Shown here piece by piece: positions 11,969 to 21,376 of a stretch of 64,000 nucleotides of DNA. How positions within the stretch are numbered: position 1 is the first letter of the stretch; every line of letters starts with the position of its first letter. Below the pieces are notes generated by a model. That model saw only the letters and a list, made by a program, of their open reading frames with translations. It did not search any database and was not told the DNA's origin. The position numbers were made by a program, and so were the translations under genes. Source of the stretch: Sphingomonas phyllosphaerae 5.2 (GTDB lineage: Bacteria; Pseudomonadota; Alphaproteobacteria; Sphingomonadales; Sphingomonadaceae); the NCBI RefSeq assembly GCF_000419605.1, contig NZ_ATTI01000001.1, positions 657,501 through 721,500 of the forward strand, read 5' to 3'.

Positions 11969-12012
11969 GCGTCCAACCGGGACCCCTTATCGGCGTCGAA
12001 CAGGGACCCCTT
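11969..12012. repeat. Tandem subterminal repeats of the IS21-type end
   Basis: GCGTCCAACCGGGACCCCTT at 11969-11988 and GCGTCGAACAGGGACCCCTT at 11993-12012 differ at two positions and are spaced 24 bp apart. Multiple such repeats near the termini are the transposase-binding sites of IS21-family elements. Confidence 0.8.
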
Positions 12013-12130
12013 CGAGAAGCGTTACGATGGCGGCGGGCACTCCGTTCACGCTGGTTGTGGCGTAGGGCGGGCGTAGCCCGTCCGGAGGCGCAACCAGCGC
12101 GAGGTGTCCTTCATCGGGTATCCCCCGGCG

Positions 12131-12466
12131 TCAGCGGCGGTGCTTGAGGCGCCAGCTGTCGTTACCGGTCTCGACGATGTCGCAGTGGTGCGTCAGCCGG
12201 TCGAGAATGGCAGTCGTCATCTTTGGGTCACCGAACACGCTCGGCCACTCTCCAAACGCGAGGTTGGTGGTGATGATGACCGAAGTGCGCTCGTAGAGCT
12301 TGCTGACGAGATGGAACAGCAGTTGCCCGCCAGAGCGGGCGAACGGCAGATAGCCGAGCTCGTCGAGTACCACGACGTCGAGCCGAGAGAGCTGGGCAGC
12401 CAGGGTCCGGGCCTTGCCGATTCGGGCTTCTTCCTCGAACCGGTTCACAAGCAAGACCGTTACCAC
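12131..12466 (-). pseudogene. istB: istB fragment: C-terminal part of IS21-family helper ATPase
   Basis: About 111 codons remain of a protein that is normally near 240-250 residues. The Walker B segment (VVVLDELGY) is present, followed by the conserved block [19 protein letters not shown] and the family C-terminus. The Walker A/P-loop half is missing because the element is truncated at its upstream side. IstB normally assists IstA in target capture. The apparent start codon at 12466 is incidental. Confidence 0.85.
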
Positions 12467-12555
12467 AGCCCGGTACGCTCACCTCGATGATCAAACGTCA
12501 CTCGAGACAAGCGACCGTAGCTCCCGTAAATAAAGGCCGATATGGGCTCCTAACA

Positions 12556-14588
12556 TTACATTTTTGCGAGCTCTTTGACTACAGTTCCGGCCTCATCTGC
12601 CGACAGTCCTAGCAGTTCTGCAGCTATAAAGGATAGTTCGTTCTCTTCCTCAACCGTCAAGTTCCCTAACCGAGCTCTTTTCCCAAGCAATGCAAGCTGC
12701 TTGTGCAACTTATTCCGGGCAGAAAACCGTGGGACTGCTACTCGATCCAAGATATGCGTCGAAATACCTGTCGCAACAGCGTAGGACCTCACGATTAAGT
12801 TGGTGACGTTCGAGTTTAGAAAACCCGCAAGGTAGTCCGCTTCCGCCTCGGAATCGCAAGGGATAATCGCGAGCTTGTGATCAGGCATGACGACCTTCTC
12901 TGCTCCAAGCGGCAATCGATGTGAAGCGACGGCGGCTGCTATCACGCCCGAGCCAGCAGCCATCTCGCGCCAAACAACCTTATAGGGGCTAAACGTCGCC
13001 GTGAGGACGCTGTACAAACCATGCCACTCATTTCCCGCCGGATCGAAGTTCCTGAACTTCTTCCGATTACTTAGAATGGGCTTGAACTCAGACAGGAACT
13101 CGCGAGTTAGCTTCGGAAGATCTGCAAAAACAACTGGCGATGTTGGGCTGGACGCCGAATGTGGTATAAGAACGTATTCCTTAGGTGAAGCTTTGAAGCG
13201 CGAGACATCTTCTCCGCGCAGTAGCGGATAGATGTAACTGTCTTCTATCGGCAGCGTTGTCTCCTGAACGCGTTCATTCCTTCCCTCGCGCGCCAAGTTG
13301 GTGACCATGAGACGACCGGCTAACAGGCTAGCTTGCAAGAAATAGACACCATTCGCACCGCGCGTGTTGAGACCCTCGCGGACGACCGCGGCGTATGGTG
13401 ATTTACCGAGCGCATCTCTCAGGAGCGAGAGCGTTGCCTTCGTGCCGACGATCCAAGGTGATTGCAGTTCAGTAGCACTGATCGGCTCAGCCAGCAGCTT
13501 TCGGATCGTGCTCGCCTTTTTGACACGTTCCAGCGTCAGCTCCTGAGCTTGTCTAGCTTGCCGGGGACGCCATTGCCTCCATTCAACAGGGTATTTGTTC
13601 GTACCGCCGCTTTTGAATACGGCCACGCAAGACGTGTTGGTGGCCTGCCCCCTGAACGGCTTCAGGGCGTCGATATCCTCGACAAGCTCTACAGCGAGTT
13701 TCTTTCCGCCCGGCAGAACGAACCTGCGGAAATGCCATCCGCCGGTCTCCGACTGGAAGATAGTCCTTGGCAGGACAAACCCAACGCGCCCACCTTTGCT
13801 GAGATACTTATCCGCAGCGACGTACGTCATAAGAATGCAAACGTCGGTTTTAGAGGCGGAGCTGCTTTGGCGGCGCTTTCCCGGCAATGGCCCGGTGAGC
13901 GCGTAATGCTCCCAAGCGGCAGCACTTACCTTTCTATATTCAGGAGCCAAGCTTTCCCAGTTTACCCAAGGGGGATTGCCAACCACGATGTCGAACTGCC
14001 CAACAAACAGTGGCGCAAAGGAGTTTTTGATTATTCGAGCCCATATACTGTCCCGCCCCTCATCTCGAAGATTCGCCATCGTCTCGTAAAGTTCGACGTA
14101 ATGTTTCCGATCCCTAATGCTTACGCTTGTTTGCGACAGGTCAGTCAGAAACTCGTCGGCCGAGAGGCCCACTTTCAGAGCGTGCTCGATGAGCTGGGTA
14201 AATTCGTTAACTGTCGCTGCACTAGCGCCAACCTCCCGCGGAACGAGCAAAAAAGGCGGCTTCGTCGCTGCACATGGTACTCGCGCAACCGGCGACGCGC
14301 TTGTGAAGAGGTCCTCGTACTCGGACGGAGTGGACACAGAGTCGGCAAGGTAGATAGGAAGCTCAATCTCGCCGACGTGACGGATAAGGTCGCGTATAGC
14401 GATGAGGAAATTGGTACGACTCGCGAGGACGGCGAGCGGATTGATATCGAATCCTACGACGTTCCTCAGAATCGCCTCGATGAGGCCTTTTTCCGCCCCC
14501 GGAAACGCCTCCGGCTTTTGCGCAAAGTTCTGGCGAATACGCGCAATCGCCTTTACGAGGAACGTGCCGGACCCACAGGCAGGATCTA
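12556..14588 (-). pseudogene. Adenine-N6 DNA methyltransferase (Eco57I-like), 5' end removed by IS
   Basis: The frame is open from the stop at 12556 up to the IS5 element at about 14589 without a proper start. Next to the IS junction is SAM-binding motif I, DPACGSGTF (14560-14586), then FDINPLAV, and motif IV NPPW in GNPPWVNWE about 210 residues later. Further on are a VGFVLPR strand and a C-terminal region resembling the target-recognition part of type IIG or Eco57I-like enzymes. The upstream part, probably several hundred residues, is not found beyond the IS, so DNA was lost there as well. Base composition is clearly lower in GC than surrounding genes. This is the remnant of a restriction-modification or other defence gene. 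Confidence 0.8.
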
Positions 14589-15424
14589 GGGTCAGGACTC
14601 ATTGGTCATAGCCAGAAGATGACTGTGGCCGCGAGGGCGACGGCGGAGAGGAAGACCGTTGGGCATCGGTCGTAGCGTGTGGCGACGCGGCGCCAATCTT
14701 TCAGGCGGCCGAACATGATCTCGATGCGGCTGCGGCGCCGGTAGCGCCGCTTGTCGTACCTGACCGGCTCGTTGCGCGATCTACGGCCCGGGATGCAGGG
14801 CTGGATGCCCTTGGCTTCCAGGGCGTCCCTGAACCAATCCGCATCATAACCGCGATCACCAAGCAGCCATTGCGCCTTTGGCAGATCGTCGAGCAGAGCT
14901 GCCGCGCCGGTGTAGTCGCTGACCTGCCCGGCGGTCATGAAGAAGCTCAAGGGCCGCCCATCCGCATCGCTGACGGCATGCAACTTGGTGTTCATACCGC
15001 CTTTCGTGCGGCCGATCAGGCGGCCGAGATCCCCTTTTTAACCCGCAGGCTCGATGCCGTGCGGTGTGCCTTCAGGTAAGTCGCGTCGATCATGACTGTT
15101 TTCGGCACGGCCTCCGCTGACGCCAGACCCTCCATCATGCGCAGGAAAACGCCCCGTTCACCCCAGCGCTTCCACCGGTTGTACAGCGTCTTGTGCGGAC
15201 CATACGCGCTCGGTGCATCACACCAGCGCAGTCCGTTGCGATTGACGAAGACGATGCCACTCAGCACCCGTCGGTCATCGACCCGCGGCTTGCCATGGCT
15301 CTTGGGGAAGTACGGCTGCAGGCGCGCCATCTGCTCATCCGTCAACCAGTACAGGTCGCTCATCCACGCTCTCCTCACGGGGCCTGAATCAGATCGCGGC
15401 GCTCACATCAATGGGTCCTGACCG
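14589..15424 (-). mobile_element. IS5-family insertion sequence (~835 bp)
   Basis: Terminal inverted repeats are GGTCAGGACTCATTG at the left (from 14590) and GGTCAGGACCCATTG on the opposite strand at the right (ending 15423), one mismatch in 15. Both ends are flanked by TA, compatible with a 2-bp target duplication. The element contains one transposase gene in two overlapping frames. It truncates the methyltransferase fragment; sequence on its right does not continue that gene, so an adjacent deletion or rearrangement is likely. Confidence 0.88.
14606..15378 (-). CDS. IS5-family transposase, two frames joined by -1 frameshift
   Basis: ORF A (15016-15378, 120 aa) starts MRRAWMSDLYWLTDEQ and carries the DUF4096-like N-terminus and the first catalytic Asp (VMIDATYLKAH). 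ORF B continues in the -1 frame down to 14606 with the second Asp (LLGDRGYDADWF) and the Glu (SRIEIMFGRLKDWRR) of the DDE triad. The switch occurs at an A5G4 run (TTAAAAAGGGG in the sense strand, about 15026-15036). A programmed -1 frameshift there gives the full-length enzyme, as in many IS5 relatives. All catalytic residues are present, so it may be active. Confidence 0.88.
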
Positions 15425-15729
15425 TAGCGTACGGATTTGGGGCAATTGCGGACATCCGCGCAGGGGCGAGGTTTGACTGGCCGGTGCCGTGGGGCATCGT
15501 TCGCCGGACACAGTTCCTGTCCCAAATTGCTCTGTCAGCACAGGCGACGAGAATAGGTATAGCGCAGGTCGCAAATCGAGATCTGGCCTAGCCAAAGCGC
15601 TTTCACAAGGGAGTGGGGTTGTCCGCGCCACGAGCCGGTTTGGGTAGTCCGTGGGTCGTGGGCTTCACCCTTGTCATTGCGCGCATAAAGGTACGGTTTT
15701 CCTTGGCTTTCGCGCGACCGTAACTAGCC
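15425..15729. other. Gene-free right end of the island
   Basis: About 305 bp between the IS and the right attachment repeat. No gene, integrase fragment or continuation of the methyltransferase is visible on either strand. Confidence 0.5.
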
Positions 15730-15776
15730 TTCGTAATGCGGGGGTCACAGGTTCGAGTCCTGTAAGCGGCACCACC
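15730..15776 (+). repeat. Right attachment repeat: truncated copy of tRNA-Thr 3' part
   Basis: Exact 47-bp copy of 9423-9469. It contains the anticodon-loop-to-CCA half only, so it is not a functional tRNA. It marks the right boundary of the island. Confidence 0.9.
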
Positions 15777-15976
15777 TTTTTTCCAGATAAAAGCAGGCAC
15801 GCCCGCCGCGTTGGCCGGCATGTGCGCTTGTCGTAGCGCACGGGCGTTCGCTCGTTTCCCCGCGGCTGGTGGCGCGCCTGGGCGGATGGGTGGGAATGGT
15901 ATCGGCCGATGCGCTACGGCATTGATAGCGCTTCATTAATCATGAGGGCGTACCGACGTTTCCGAAAGGAGACGCC

Positions 15977-17359
15977 GTGGAACTCGATCGAACGATCACC
16001 GAAGCAGCGCGCCGGTCGGGTGAGCTCGGGATCAGGACGCTCGATCTGCAAGCCGACATCTCGGAGCTGGCCAGCCGCGTTACTGCGCAGGCGAATACGA
16101 TCGAGAATGTCGGCCTGCAGACGAACGGGCTGGCGAACGATGCCGGGAACGTGGCGGATGCGGCGCAGGAGGCGCTCGGGGCCACGACCGGCGCTCGCGG
16201 CTTGCTGGCCAGTTCTCAAGTTCAGATCGAAACGGCGATGGGCAACGTCGTCGATCTGATCGACCAGGTCAGCCTGATCCACGGCAGCCTGGACGCCTTC
16301 ACCGCGGCCCTGGAGGACGTCGGGCGGGTGACAGCCCTGATCGATGCCATCGCCAAGCAGACCAATCTCCTTGCCCTCAATGCCACGATCGAGGCGGCGC
16401 GGGCCGGCAACGCCGGCCGCGGCTTCGCCGTGGTGGCGGGCGAGGTGAAGAAGCTGGCATCGGAAACGGCGTCGGCGACGTCGCGGATCAACATGTCCAT
16501 CGGCACGCTCACCGCCCAGGCGGAAGCGATGCTGGGCCGCGTGGACCTTGGCGTCTCCAAGGCGAGGTCCACCCATCAAGGCACGCAGGACGTGAAGGCA
16601 CTGGTCGCGCAGATCCGAAGCCTCATGGATGGCCTGGAGTACAATAGCGGGACCGTCGCCAATCGCACCGCCTCGATGGTGTCCGCCGTGGGCGAGGTGA
16701 GGACAGGCCTCAGCCGCCTGGCGGAAACCTCGGCGGACAACGCGGGCGGCCTGCAGCGTTTGTCCAAGCGGGTCACCTCGGTGAGCGACGATACCAACGA
16801 CCTGCTGCAGATGCTGGCGGAGAGCGACGCGGACACGCCGGACCGGCCGTACATCCGCTTCGCGGTCGAAGCGGCGCGGCAAGTGTCTGCCGGACTGGCG
16901 GATGTGGTTCGCGACGGGCAATTGGATCAAGCGACGATCCTGCGCGAGGCTTACAGCCCGGTGCAGGGCTCGGACCCGCCGCTCTTCACCCACCCCGCGA
17001 TGGCGGCGATCACGGCATTGGCGCGCCCGCATCAGGAAGCCGCCCGGGAGCTTGCCGGCTTCTTCGGCATGAGCTTCACCGACCGGAGGTGCTTCGGGGC
17101 GGTCGCCATGCCGGAGCGATCCTTGCCGCAGCGCGCCGGCGACAAGGCCTGGAACGAAGAACATTCGCGTGCCGGCCTGTTCTTCCACCTCCCGGAGACT
17201 GCCGAGCAGGTAAAGATCACCAAACCCTTCTGCCTTAAAGCGTATCGCAGGCCCCTGGCGGATGGTGGCGTCGTGTTGCTGAAGCAGGTCATTGCCTCGA
17301 TCAACGTCAACGGCGCGCACTGGGGCGTCCTCCAGCTTGCCTACAAGGATCAAGGATAG
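15977..17359 (+). CDS. Soluble methyl-accepting chemotaxis protein with C-terminal sensory domain
   Basis: A 460-residue chemoreceptor without membrane segments. The signalling hairpin tip is clear at about residues 127-165 ([37 protein letters not shown]). The C-terminal 160 residues ([14 protein letters not shown] ... [11 protein letters not shown] ... [18 protein letters not shown]) resemble the ligand-binding tail that follows the signalling module in some alphaproteobacterial receptors. It starts with GTG at 15977 behind AAAGGA. It is the first gene right of the island, and no cheA/W/R/B genes are in the window, so it must signal to a system elsewhere. Confidence 0.85.
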   Translation: MELDRTITEAARRSGELGIRTLDLQADISELASRVTAQANTIENVGLQTNGLANDAGNVADAAQEALGATTGARGLLASSQVQIETAMGNVVDLIDQVSLIHGSLDAFTAALEDVGRVTALIDAIAKQTNLLALNATIEAARAGNAGRGFAVVAGEVKKLASETASATSRINMSIGTLTAQAEAMLGRVDLGVSKARSTHQGTQDVKALVAQIRSLMDGLEYNSGTVANRTASMVSAVGEVRTGLSRLAETSADNAGGLQRLSKRVTSVSDDTNDLLQMLAESDADTPDRPYIRFAVEAARQVSAGLADVVRDGQLDQATILREAYSPVQGSDPPLFTHPAMAAITALARPHQEAARELAGFFGMSFTDRRCFGAVAMPERSLPQRAGDKAWNEEHSRAGLFFHLPETAEQVKITKPFCLKAYRRPLADGGVVLLKQVIASINVNGAHWGVLQLAYKDQG

Positions 17360-17621
17360 CGCGCCCGGTTGATCCGGGGAGGTCGCGGCGTTCAACGACC
17401 GGGGTGGCGTAAGATCCATGCTGGTCTGCGCAGCGTGCGTCACCACGGGCATGCCACGGTACTTGTGGTTCGTTGATGCTGGTTTGCTGGCACGCGAGCA
17501 CGCTGACTCGCTCGGGATGGCTTCTGTTCGTCGGCTGGCGGGGACTTGGATCGCCAGCCCGGCCTCCCATTTTTAGATCAGGCGCGCGCGATCGCTCGCC
17601 TCGCTCACCAATGGAGCCGCC

Positions 17622-17948
17622 ATGATCCTGGCCTACTTGATTGCGGCCGCCGCGCCGATGCAGTGCACACCGGCGGATTACCTCTGCACCCTGGGGCGCT
17701 CGCCCACGTACAGCGAGCAGGAACCGGGCCGGATGGCTGCCCAGCGCCTGGAAGCCGAGCGCGCGCTGATCGATCGGCAGGCGGCCAGCGTGCGCGCCGC
17801 GTCGAACAGCCAGGCGGAAGCAACACGTGCACTGCCGAGGCGGGTCGAGGATCTATCCGCCGCGGGCCGGTGCAGCGAAGCGGCGGACGTGGCGCTGAAC
17901 GGCGGGGACATCAATCTCGCGCAACAGACCCGCACATATTGCCGCTGA
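17622..17948 (+). CDS. Small exported protein of unknown function
   Basis: A 108-residue ORF. The first 13 residues (MILAYLIAAAAPM) look like a short signal peptide, and the mature part has four cysteines, two near the start (CTPADYLC) and two near the end (GRCSEAAD, TYCR). The middle is Ala/Arg/Glu-rich and probably helical. No family is recognised. It sits between two chemoreceptor genes in the same direction. Reality is moderately supported by the signal-like start and cysteine pattern. Confidence 0.5.
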   Translation: MILAYLIAAAAPMQCTPADYLCTLGRSPTYSEQEPGRMAAQRLEAERALIDRQAASVRAASNSQAEATRALPRRVEDLSAAGRCSEAADVALNGGDINLAQQTRTYCR

Positions 17949-18075
17949 TACCTGCCAAGCCGGCCGGTTTCCATAAAAGGGCAGGGCGCTCCGATACTTA
18001 TCGGGCGAACGGGCGGATCGATGATCGCAATGCATGGTTATGGGCAGGCACGCCTCATCCGGGCGAGGAGAAACC

Positions 18076-18195
18076 ATGTACGCTCGCACCGTCGTAAGCA
18101 CCCGCCGCGTCAACAGGCTCGCCGGCGCCGCCTATCTCGTGATCGTGGCCGTGGTGAGCGTGTCGATCGCTGCCGGAGCCGGGCTGGTCGGCTGA
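18076..18195 (+). CDS. 39-residue single-pass membrane protein
   Basis: ATG at 18076 is preceded by a strong GAGGAG ribosome-binding site at 18064-18070. The product has a basic N-terminus (MYARTVVSTRRVNRL) and one hydrophobic segment (AYLVIVAVVSVSIAAGAGLVG), and ends in TGA at 18193-18195. No homologous family is recognised. Size and composition are typical of small inner-membrane proteins. Confidence 0.5.
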   Translation: MYARTVVSTRRVNRLAGAAYLVIVAVVSVSIAAGAGLVG

Positions 18196-18389
18196 CACAG
18201 GAACGGCGCCGGCCGCGCGGACAAGCGGGCTGGATCGTCCATTTCCATCGTGTCGCGCGTGCGCCGATGCGCAATAATCCGGCGGGCGGTGCCCCTTACC
18301 CTTAGACTTTAGTCGAGCCCGAACGGCTCGGCAGTTCATCTTAAGCGGTCTTTTACCGAGTGGCGTCAATCATTTGGCATCCTGTCGCT

Positions 18390-19781
18390 ATGCCGGAAGC
18401 TGAGCATGCCATGCTGAAATGGTTCAAAGAGATCGCGCCGATCCGCCTTAAATTCAAGGTGCTGCTGTTTGTGTATGGAGGCCTGTCGGGCGCGCTGGCG
18501 GTGATCGCTTGCTATGCCGCGGCTCACGCCCCCGCTACTCAATCCACGCCGCTCATCGGTGCCGCGGTGACGCTGTTCGCCGCGGTCGTCGCCGTCACGT
18601 TGATGGCGTCCCACCTGATCTGCACGCCGTACGTGAGCACGGTCCTGCGCATGGAGGCGCTTGCCGCGGGAGATCTGGACAGTCCGGTGGCGTACACGCA
18701 GCACCGCGACTGTGTCGGCCGCATGACGAAGGCCATGGAGAGTTTCCGCGAAAGCTCCCTGGCGGCGGCAGAGTGCAATACGCAGCGGGCGATGGCGTTG
18801 GCGATGGGGACCGGGCTGAACGAGATCGCCGGCGGAAACCTGTCGCATCGCATCACCGAGGAGCTCAGCGGGCCGTTTGCTGCGCTGAAGGAGGACTTCA
18901 ACACGGCGGCGGACGCCCTGTCGGCGGCGTTGTCCGTGGTAAACTCCAGCGCAGCGGGTATCGCGAGCGGAGCGCACGACATCCACCAGGCCGCCGACGA
19001 TCTCTCTCGGCGGACCGAACAGCAGGCCGCGTCGCTGGAGCAGGCTGCCGCAGCCATGCATCAGATTACCACGACGGTGCAGGAGACCGCGGTCAGCGCC
19101 GCCCGTGCGAACGATGCCGTTAATCAGGCGCGGGAGGACGCGGGTCAGTCCGGCGAAGTCGTGCTGCGCGCGGTGGAGGCGATGAACGGGATCGAGCGAT
19201 CGTCCGTCGAAATCAGCGATATCATCGCAGTGATCGACGGCATCGCTTTCCAGACCAACCTGCTCGCGCTCAACGCCGGTGTCGAAGCCGCGCGCGCGGG
19301 AGATGCCGGCAAGGGCTTTGCCGTGGTGGCGAGCGAAGTGCGCGCGCTGGCGCAGCGCTCCGCAGATGCCGCGAAGGACGTGAAAGCCAAGATCAACGCC
19401 TCGGGCCAGCAAGTCGAAGTGGGGGTGAAGCTGGTCGCCGAAGCGGGCGCTTCGCTGGACCGCATCTCCAGCCGGATCGGCAACATCAGCACGCTCGTCT
19501 CTGGCATCGCCTCGGCAGCGGACCAGCAGGCAACCGGCCTCCAGCAGGTAAACCTGGCTGTGGCAGAAATGGACAGCGTAACCCAGCAGAACGCCGCGAT
19601 GGTGGAAGAGACGATGGCGGCGACGGCGAGCCTGACCGAACAGACCGATCGGATGTCCGCGGAGGCCCGGCGCTTCCGGCTCGCCAAGGATGCAGTCGTG
19701 CCATTCCCCGGGGCCACGACCGGCGACCATAGTGCATCGGCGGGGATCCGCTCATCGCGCGCGCACGCCCGGCGCGCATGA
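18390..19781 (+). CDS. Membrane methyl-accepting chemotaxis protein
   Basis: About 463 residues. Two membrane helices lie near the N-terminus (FKVLLFVYGGLSGALAVIAC and LIGAAVTLFAAVVAVTLMA) with only a very short loop between them, so there is no periplasmic sensor domain. HAMP-type segments follow (RMEALAAGDLDSPV and LNEIAGGNLSHRI), then a signalling domain with the tip [34 protein letters not shown]. Residues near QQAASLEQAAAAMHQ and NAAMVEETMAAT match methylation helices. The start is uncertain: GTG 18360, ATG 18390 and ATG 18411 are all in frame. Signals may be sensed in the membrane or cytosol. Confidence 0.88.
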   Translation: MPEAEHAMLKWFKEIAPIRLKFKVLLFVYGGLSGALAVIACYAAAHAPATQSTPLIGAAVTLFAAVVAVTLMASHLICTPYVSTVLRMEALAAGDLDSPVAYTQHRDCVGRMTKAMESFRESSLAAAECNTQRAMALAMGTGLNEIAGGNLSHRITEELSGPFAALKEDFNTAADALSAALSVVNSSAAGIASGAHDIHQAADDLSRRTEQQAASLEQAAAAMHQITTTVQETAVSAARANDAVNQAREDAGQSGEVVLRAVEAMNGIERSSVEISDIIAVIDGIAFQTNLLALNAGVEAARAGDAGKGFAVVASEVRALAQRSADAAKDVKAKINASGQQVEVGVKLVAEAGASLDRISSRIGNISTLVSGIASAADQQATGLQQVNLAVAEMDSVTQQNAAMVEETMAATASLTEQTDRMSAEARRFRLAKDAVVPFPGATTGDHSASAGIRSSRAHARRA

Positions 19782-19878
19782 GCCCAACGGCATGTGCCAG
19801 ACTGCCGGTGTCGTGCGTCAGGTAGACGGCATCCGCGGCTGCTTTGCATAACGGAGGTCGGCTTTGCCGGCCTGCACA

Positions 19879-19906
19879 AAGGCCGCGGGCTTGCCCCCGC
19901 GGCCTT
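19879..19906. terminator. Bidirectional terminator between convergent genes
   Basis: A near-perfect hairpin (AAGGCCGCGGG / CCCGCGGCCTT, loop about 6 nt) lies between the convergent chemoreceptor and PEP-CTERM genes. On the minus strand it is followed by a short T run (CCTTTG), so it probably serves the PEP-CTERM gene and perhaps both. Confidence 0.7.
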
Positions 19907-19927
19907 CGTCGAGTCGGGGCGAGATCG

Positions 19928-20431
19928 TCAGACGAAGCGCAGGGCCGTTTTCCGCCGCAACGAATATCCCACGATACCGAAGCCGAACATCATCATCGCC
20001 CACGTGGCGGGCTCCGGAACGGCCGCGACGCGGCTCACGGTCAGCACAGCGTTGCTGAAGGAACCTTTGTACGTCCCTTCCTTCGCGAATGCGCCAGCTT
20101 CGAAGATCACGCCGTGCGACGTCGTGGATGAGCAACTACCGCCGCATTCCACCCGCCTGATGCCGAAATCCACGCGATCGTGCGAGCCCAACGAGCTGCT
20201 AAAGCCTGGCCAAAGCGTCGCGTCGGAACAGGTGCCTCCGCCCGCATCTGCGTTGCAGTCGGACAGTATCGCATCCTGCGCGGTGAGCCAGTCAGTCGCA
20301 AAGTCGGAGGTGGTCAAGGTGAAGCCGCCAAGGCTCGGATCGTCGAAGCGATACGTCACGGCGGCGTCGGCCGAAGCCGACGTCATTGCCGATGCGACAG
20401 CAAGTGCTGCCACGAAAAGGAATTTCTTCAT
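19928..20431 (-). CDS. PEPxxWA-CTERM sorting domain protein
   Basis: A 167-residue exported protein starting at MKKFLFVAALAVASA (signal peptide). The C-terminus has the hallmark VPEPATWAMMMFGFGIVGYSLRRK: PEP motif, hydrophobic helix, basic cluster. Proteins of this type are handled by an exosortase/EpsH system and end up at or outside the cell surface. The mature part contains two cysteine pairs (CNADAGGGTC, CGGSC). No exosortase gene is in the window. An in-frame TTG at 20464 is a less likely start. Confidence 0.88.
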   Translation of the reverse strand: MKKFLFVAALAVASAMTSASADAAVTYRFDDPSLGGFTLTTSDFATDWLTAQDAILSDCNADAGGGTCSDATLWPGFSSSLGSHDRVDFGIRRVECGGSCSSTTSHGVIFEAGAFAKEGTYKGSFSNAVLTVSRVAAVPEPATWAMMMFGFGIVGYSLRRKTALRFV

Positions 20432-20796
20432 TGTGCCCCCCAATTCTATGGGCGGCCATATCAAACCATTCCGGGCGGAGCCATGACGGGCTTTTTTACA
20501 GTTCCGCAGCTGTGCCGTTCTGAGGCACGATCTGGTCGTCGCTCGCGATGCGTTTGGGAAGCTAAATGAATTGGCCGGTACCTACCGGTAGATACGACGG
20601 TGCACGTGAGGCGAAATGTGCCCGCGTGAAGACGTAGGGCCGTCATTCGAGGCAGAGATCGGCGACCGCATGGGTAGAGCTGCCGCTACCACATCGTGGC
20701 TAACATCCTCGCCAACATTGCGCAGGACCGAACACCCTCATCCAGCGTTGACTCTCCGGCGGCTGCTGATTCAGCTTGCAGGAAGAGGATAGCCTT

Positions 20797-20982
20797 ATGT
20801 CGAAGAGCCCCTTCATCGACGATCCTCGCGAGGTGATGCGGCAGCAGATTGCGCTCGCTGTCGCTTCTCCCATCGAAGAGGTGCGCGCCATCCACATCCG
20901 GGAAGCCGAACATCAGGCCGCGTTGGCGAAGGCAAGCGGGTTGTCGCTAAATCTGGACGATGACACCCGGAAGAGGCGGTAA
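20797..20982 (+). CDS. Small hydrophilic protein of unknown function
   Basis: 61 residues starting MSKSPFIDDPREVMRQQIALAV, with a purine-rich GGAAGAGG ribosome-binding site about 10 nt upstream. The sequence is charged and mostly helical with an acidic-basic tail (LDDDTRKRR). No family recognised. The coding potential is supported mainly by the ribosome-binding site and the ordinary amino-acid composition. Confidence 0.45.
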   Translation: MSKSPFIDDPREVMRQQIALAVASPIEEVRAIHIREAEHQAALAKASGLSLNLDDDTRKRR

Positions 20983-21128
20983 CAGACAGCAGCGGCGACG
21001 CGACGTTTCACTGGCGCCGCGATCGTCCGCCGCGTGGATCATTTCAGGGGTAGATACGGCGGCGCGACCGCGCGGCATCATTGCCGCCCACACGTCCGAT
21101 CACGCCGCTACATCACGTCGGCGTGATG

Positions 21129-21275
21129 CTAAACCGAGCGACGCCCGGAAAACAGCTGGATCAACCCGACGACGACGGCGATCACCAACAGGATGTGGAT
21201 CAGGCCGCCTGCCACATGCAACGAGAAGCCGAGCAGCCACAACACCAGCAAAATCACCGCGATGGTCCAGAGCAT
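21129..21275 (-). CDS. Lmo0937-family small membrane protein
   Basis: 48 residues, MLWTIAVILLVLWLLGF followed by a second hydrophobic helix (LIHILLVIAVVVGLIQLF) and a short basic end. This is the two-helix pattern of the lmo0937 family, small membrane proteins often found among stress-induced genes. Upstream on its own strand GGAAC occurs at an appropriate distance, but the matching -10 element of a sigma-EcfG promoter is imperfect, so control by general stress response is only a possibility. Confidence 0.8.
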   Translation of the reverse strand: MLWTIAVILLVLWLLGFSLHVAGGLIHILLVIAVVVGLIQLFSGRRSV

Positions 21276-21376
21276 GACTGCTTTCCTCTCAATGGGGCCG
21301 CCGGGCTTGGCAGACACATTCAGAAAAGAATCTCGGCGCAAAAGCGTTCCATCTGCGCGCGGCGCGCCCTGCGGTC

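Larger units (their letters stand above)
11960..12466 (-). mobile_element. IS21-family element remnant (right end plus istB 3' part)
   Basis: The outer end begins with TG at 11960-11961 (TGTAAATAGGCGTCC...) and carries two tandem copies of a subterminal repeat, as in IS21 family ends. Inside it lies the C-terminal part of an IstB-type ATPase. The transposase gene istA, the istB N-terminus and the other end are missing; the homology stops near 12466, just before the methyltransferase fragment. The element cannot transpose on its own. Confidence 0.8.
9470..15729. mobile_element. 6.3-kb genomic island in tRNA-Thr, integrase lost
   Basis: The region between the two 47-bp repeats contains a serine hydrolase gene, a repetitive motif cluster, an IS21-family remnant, a truncated DNA methyltransferase and an intact-looking IS5-family element. 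The methyltransferase part is visibly lower in GC than the chromosome around it. No integrase, excisionase or origin can be found, so the island appears fixed and eroded, partly through IS insertion and deletion. Mobility is inferred from the repeats. Confidence 0.8.

Noticed and set aside
15730..15776. A second tRNA-Thr gene
   Set aside because: Only the 3' part is present; acceptor 5' strand and D-arm are missing, so it is an attachment repeat.
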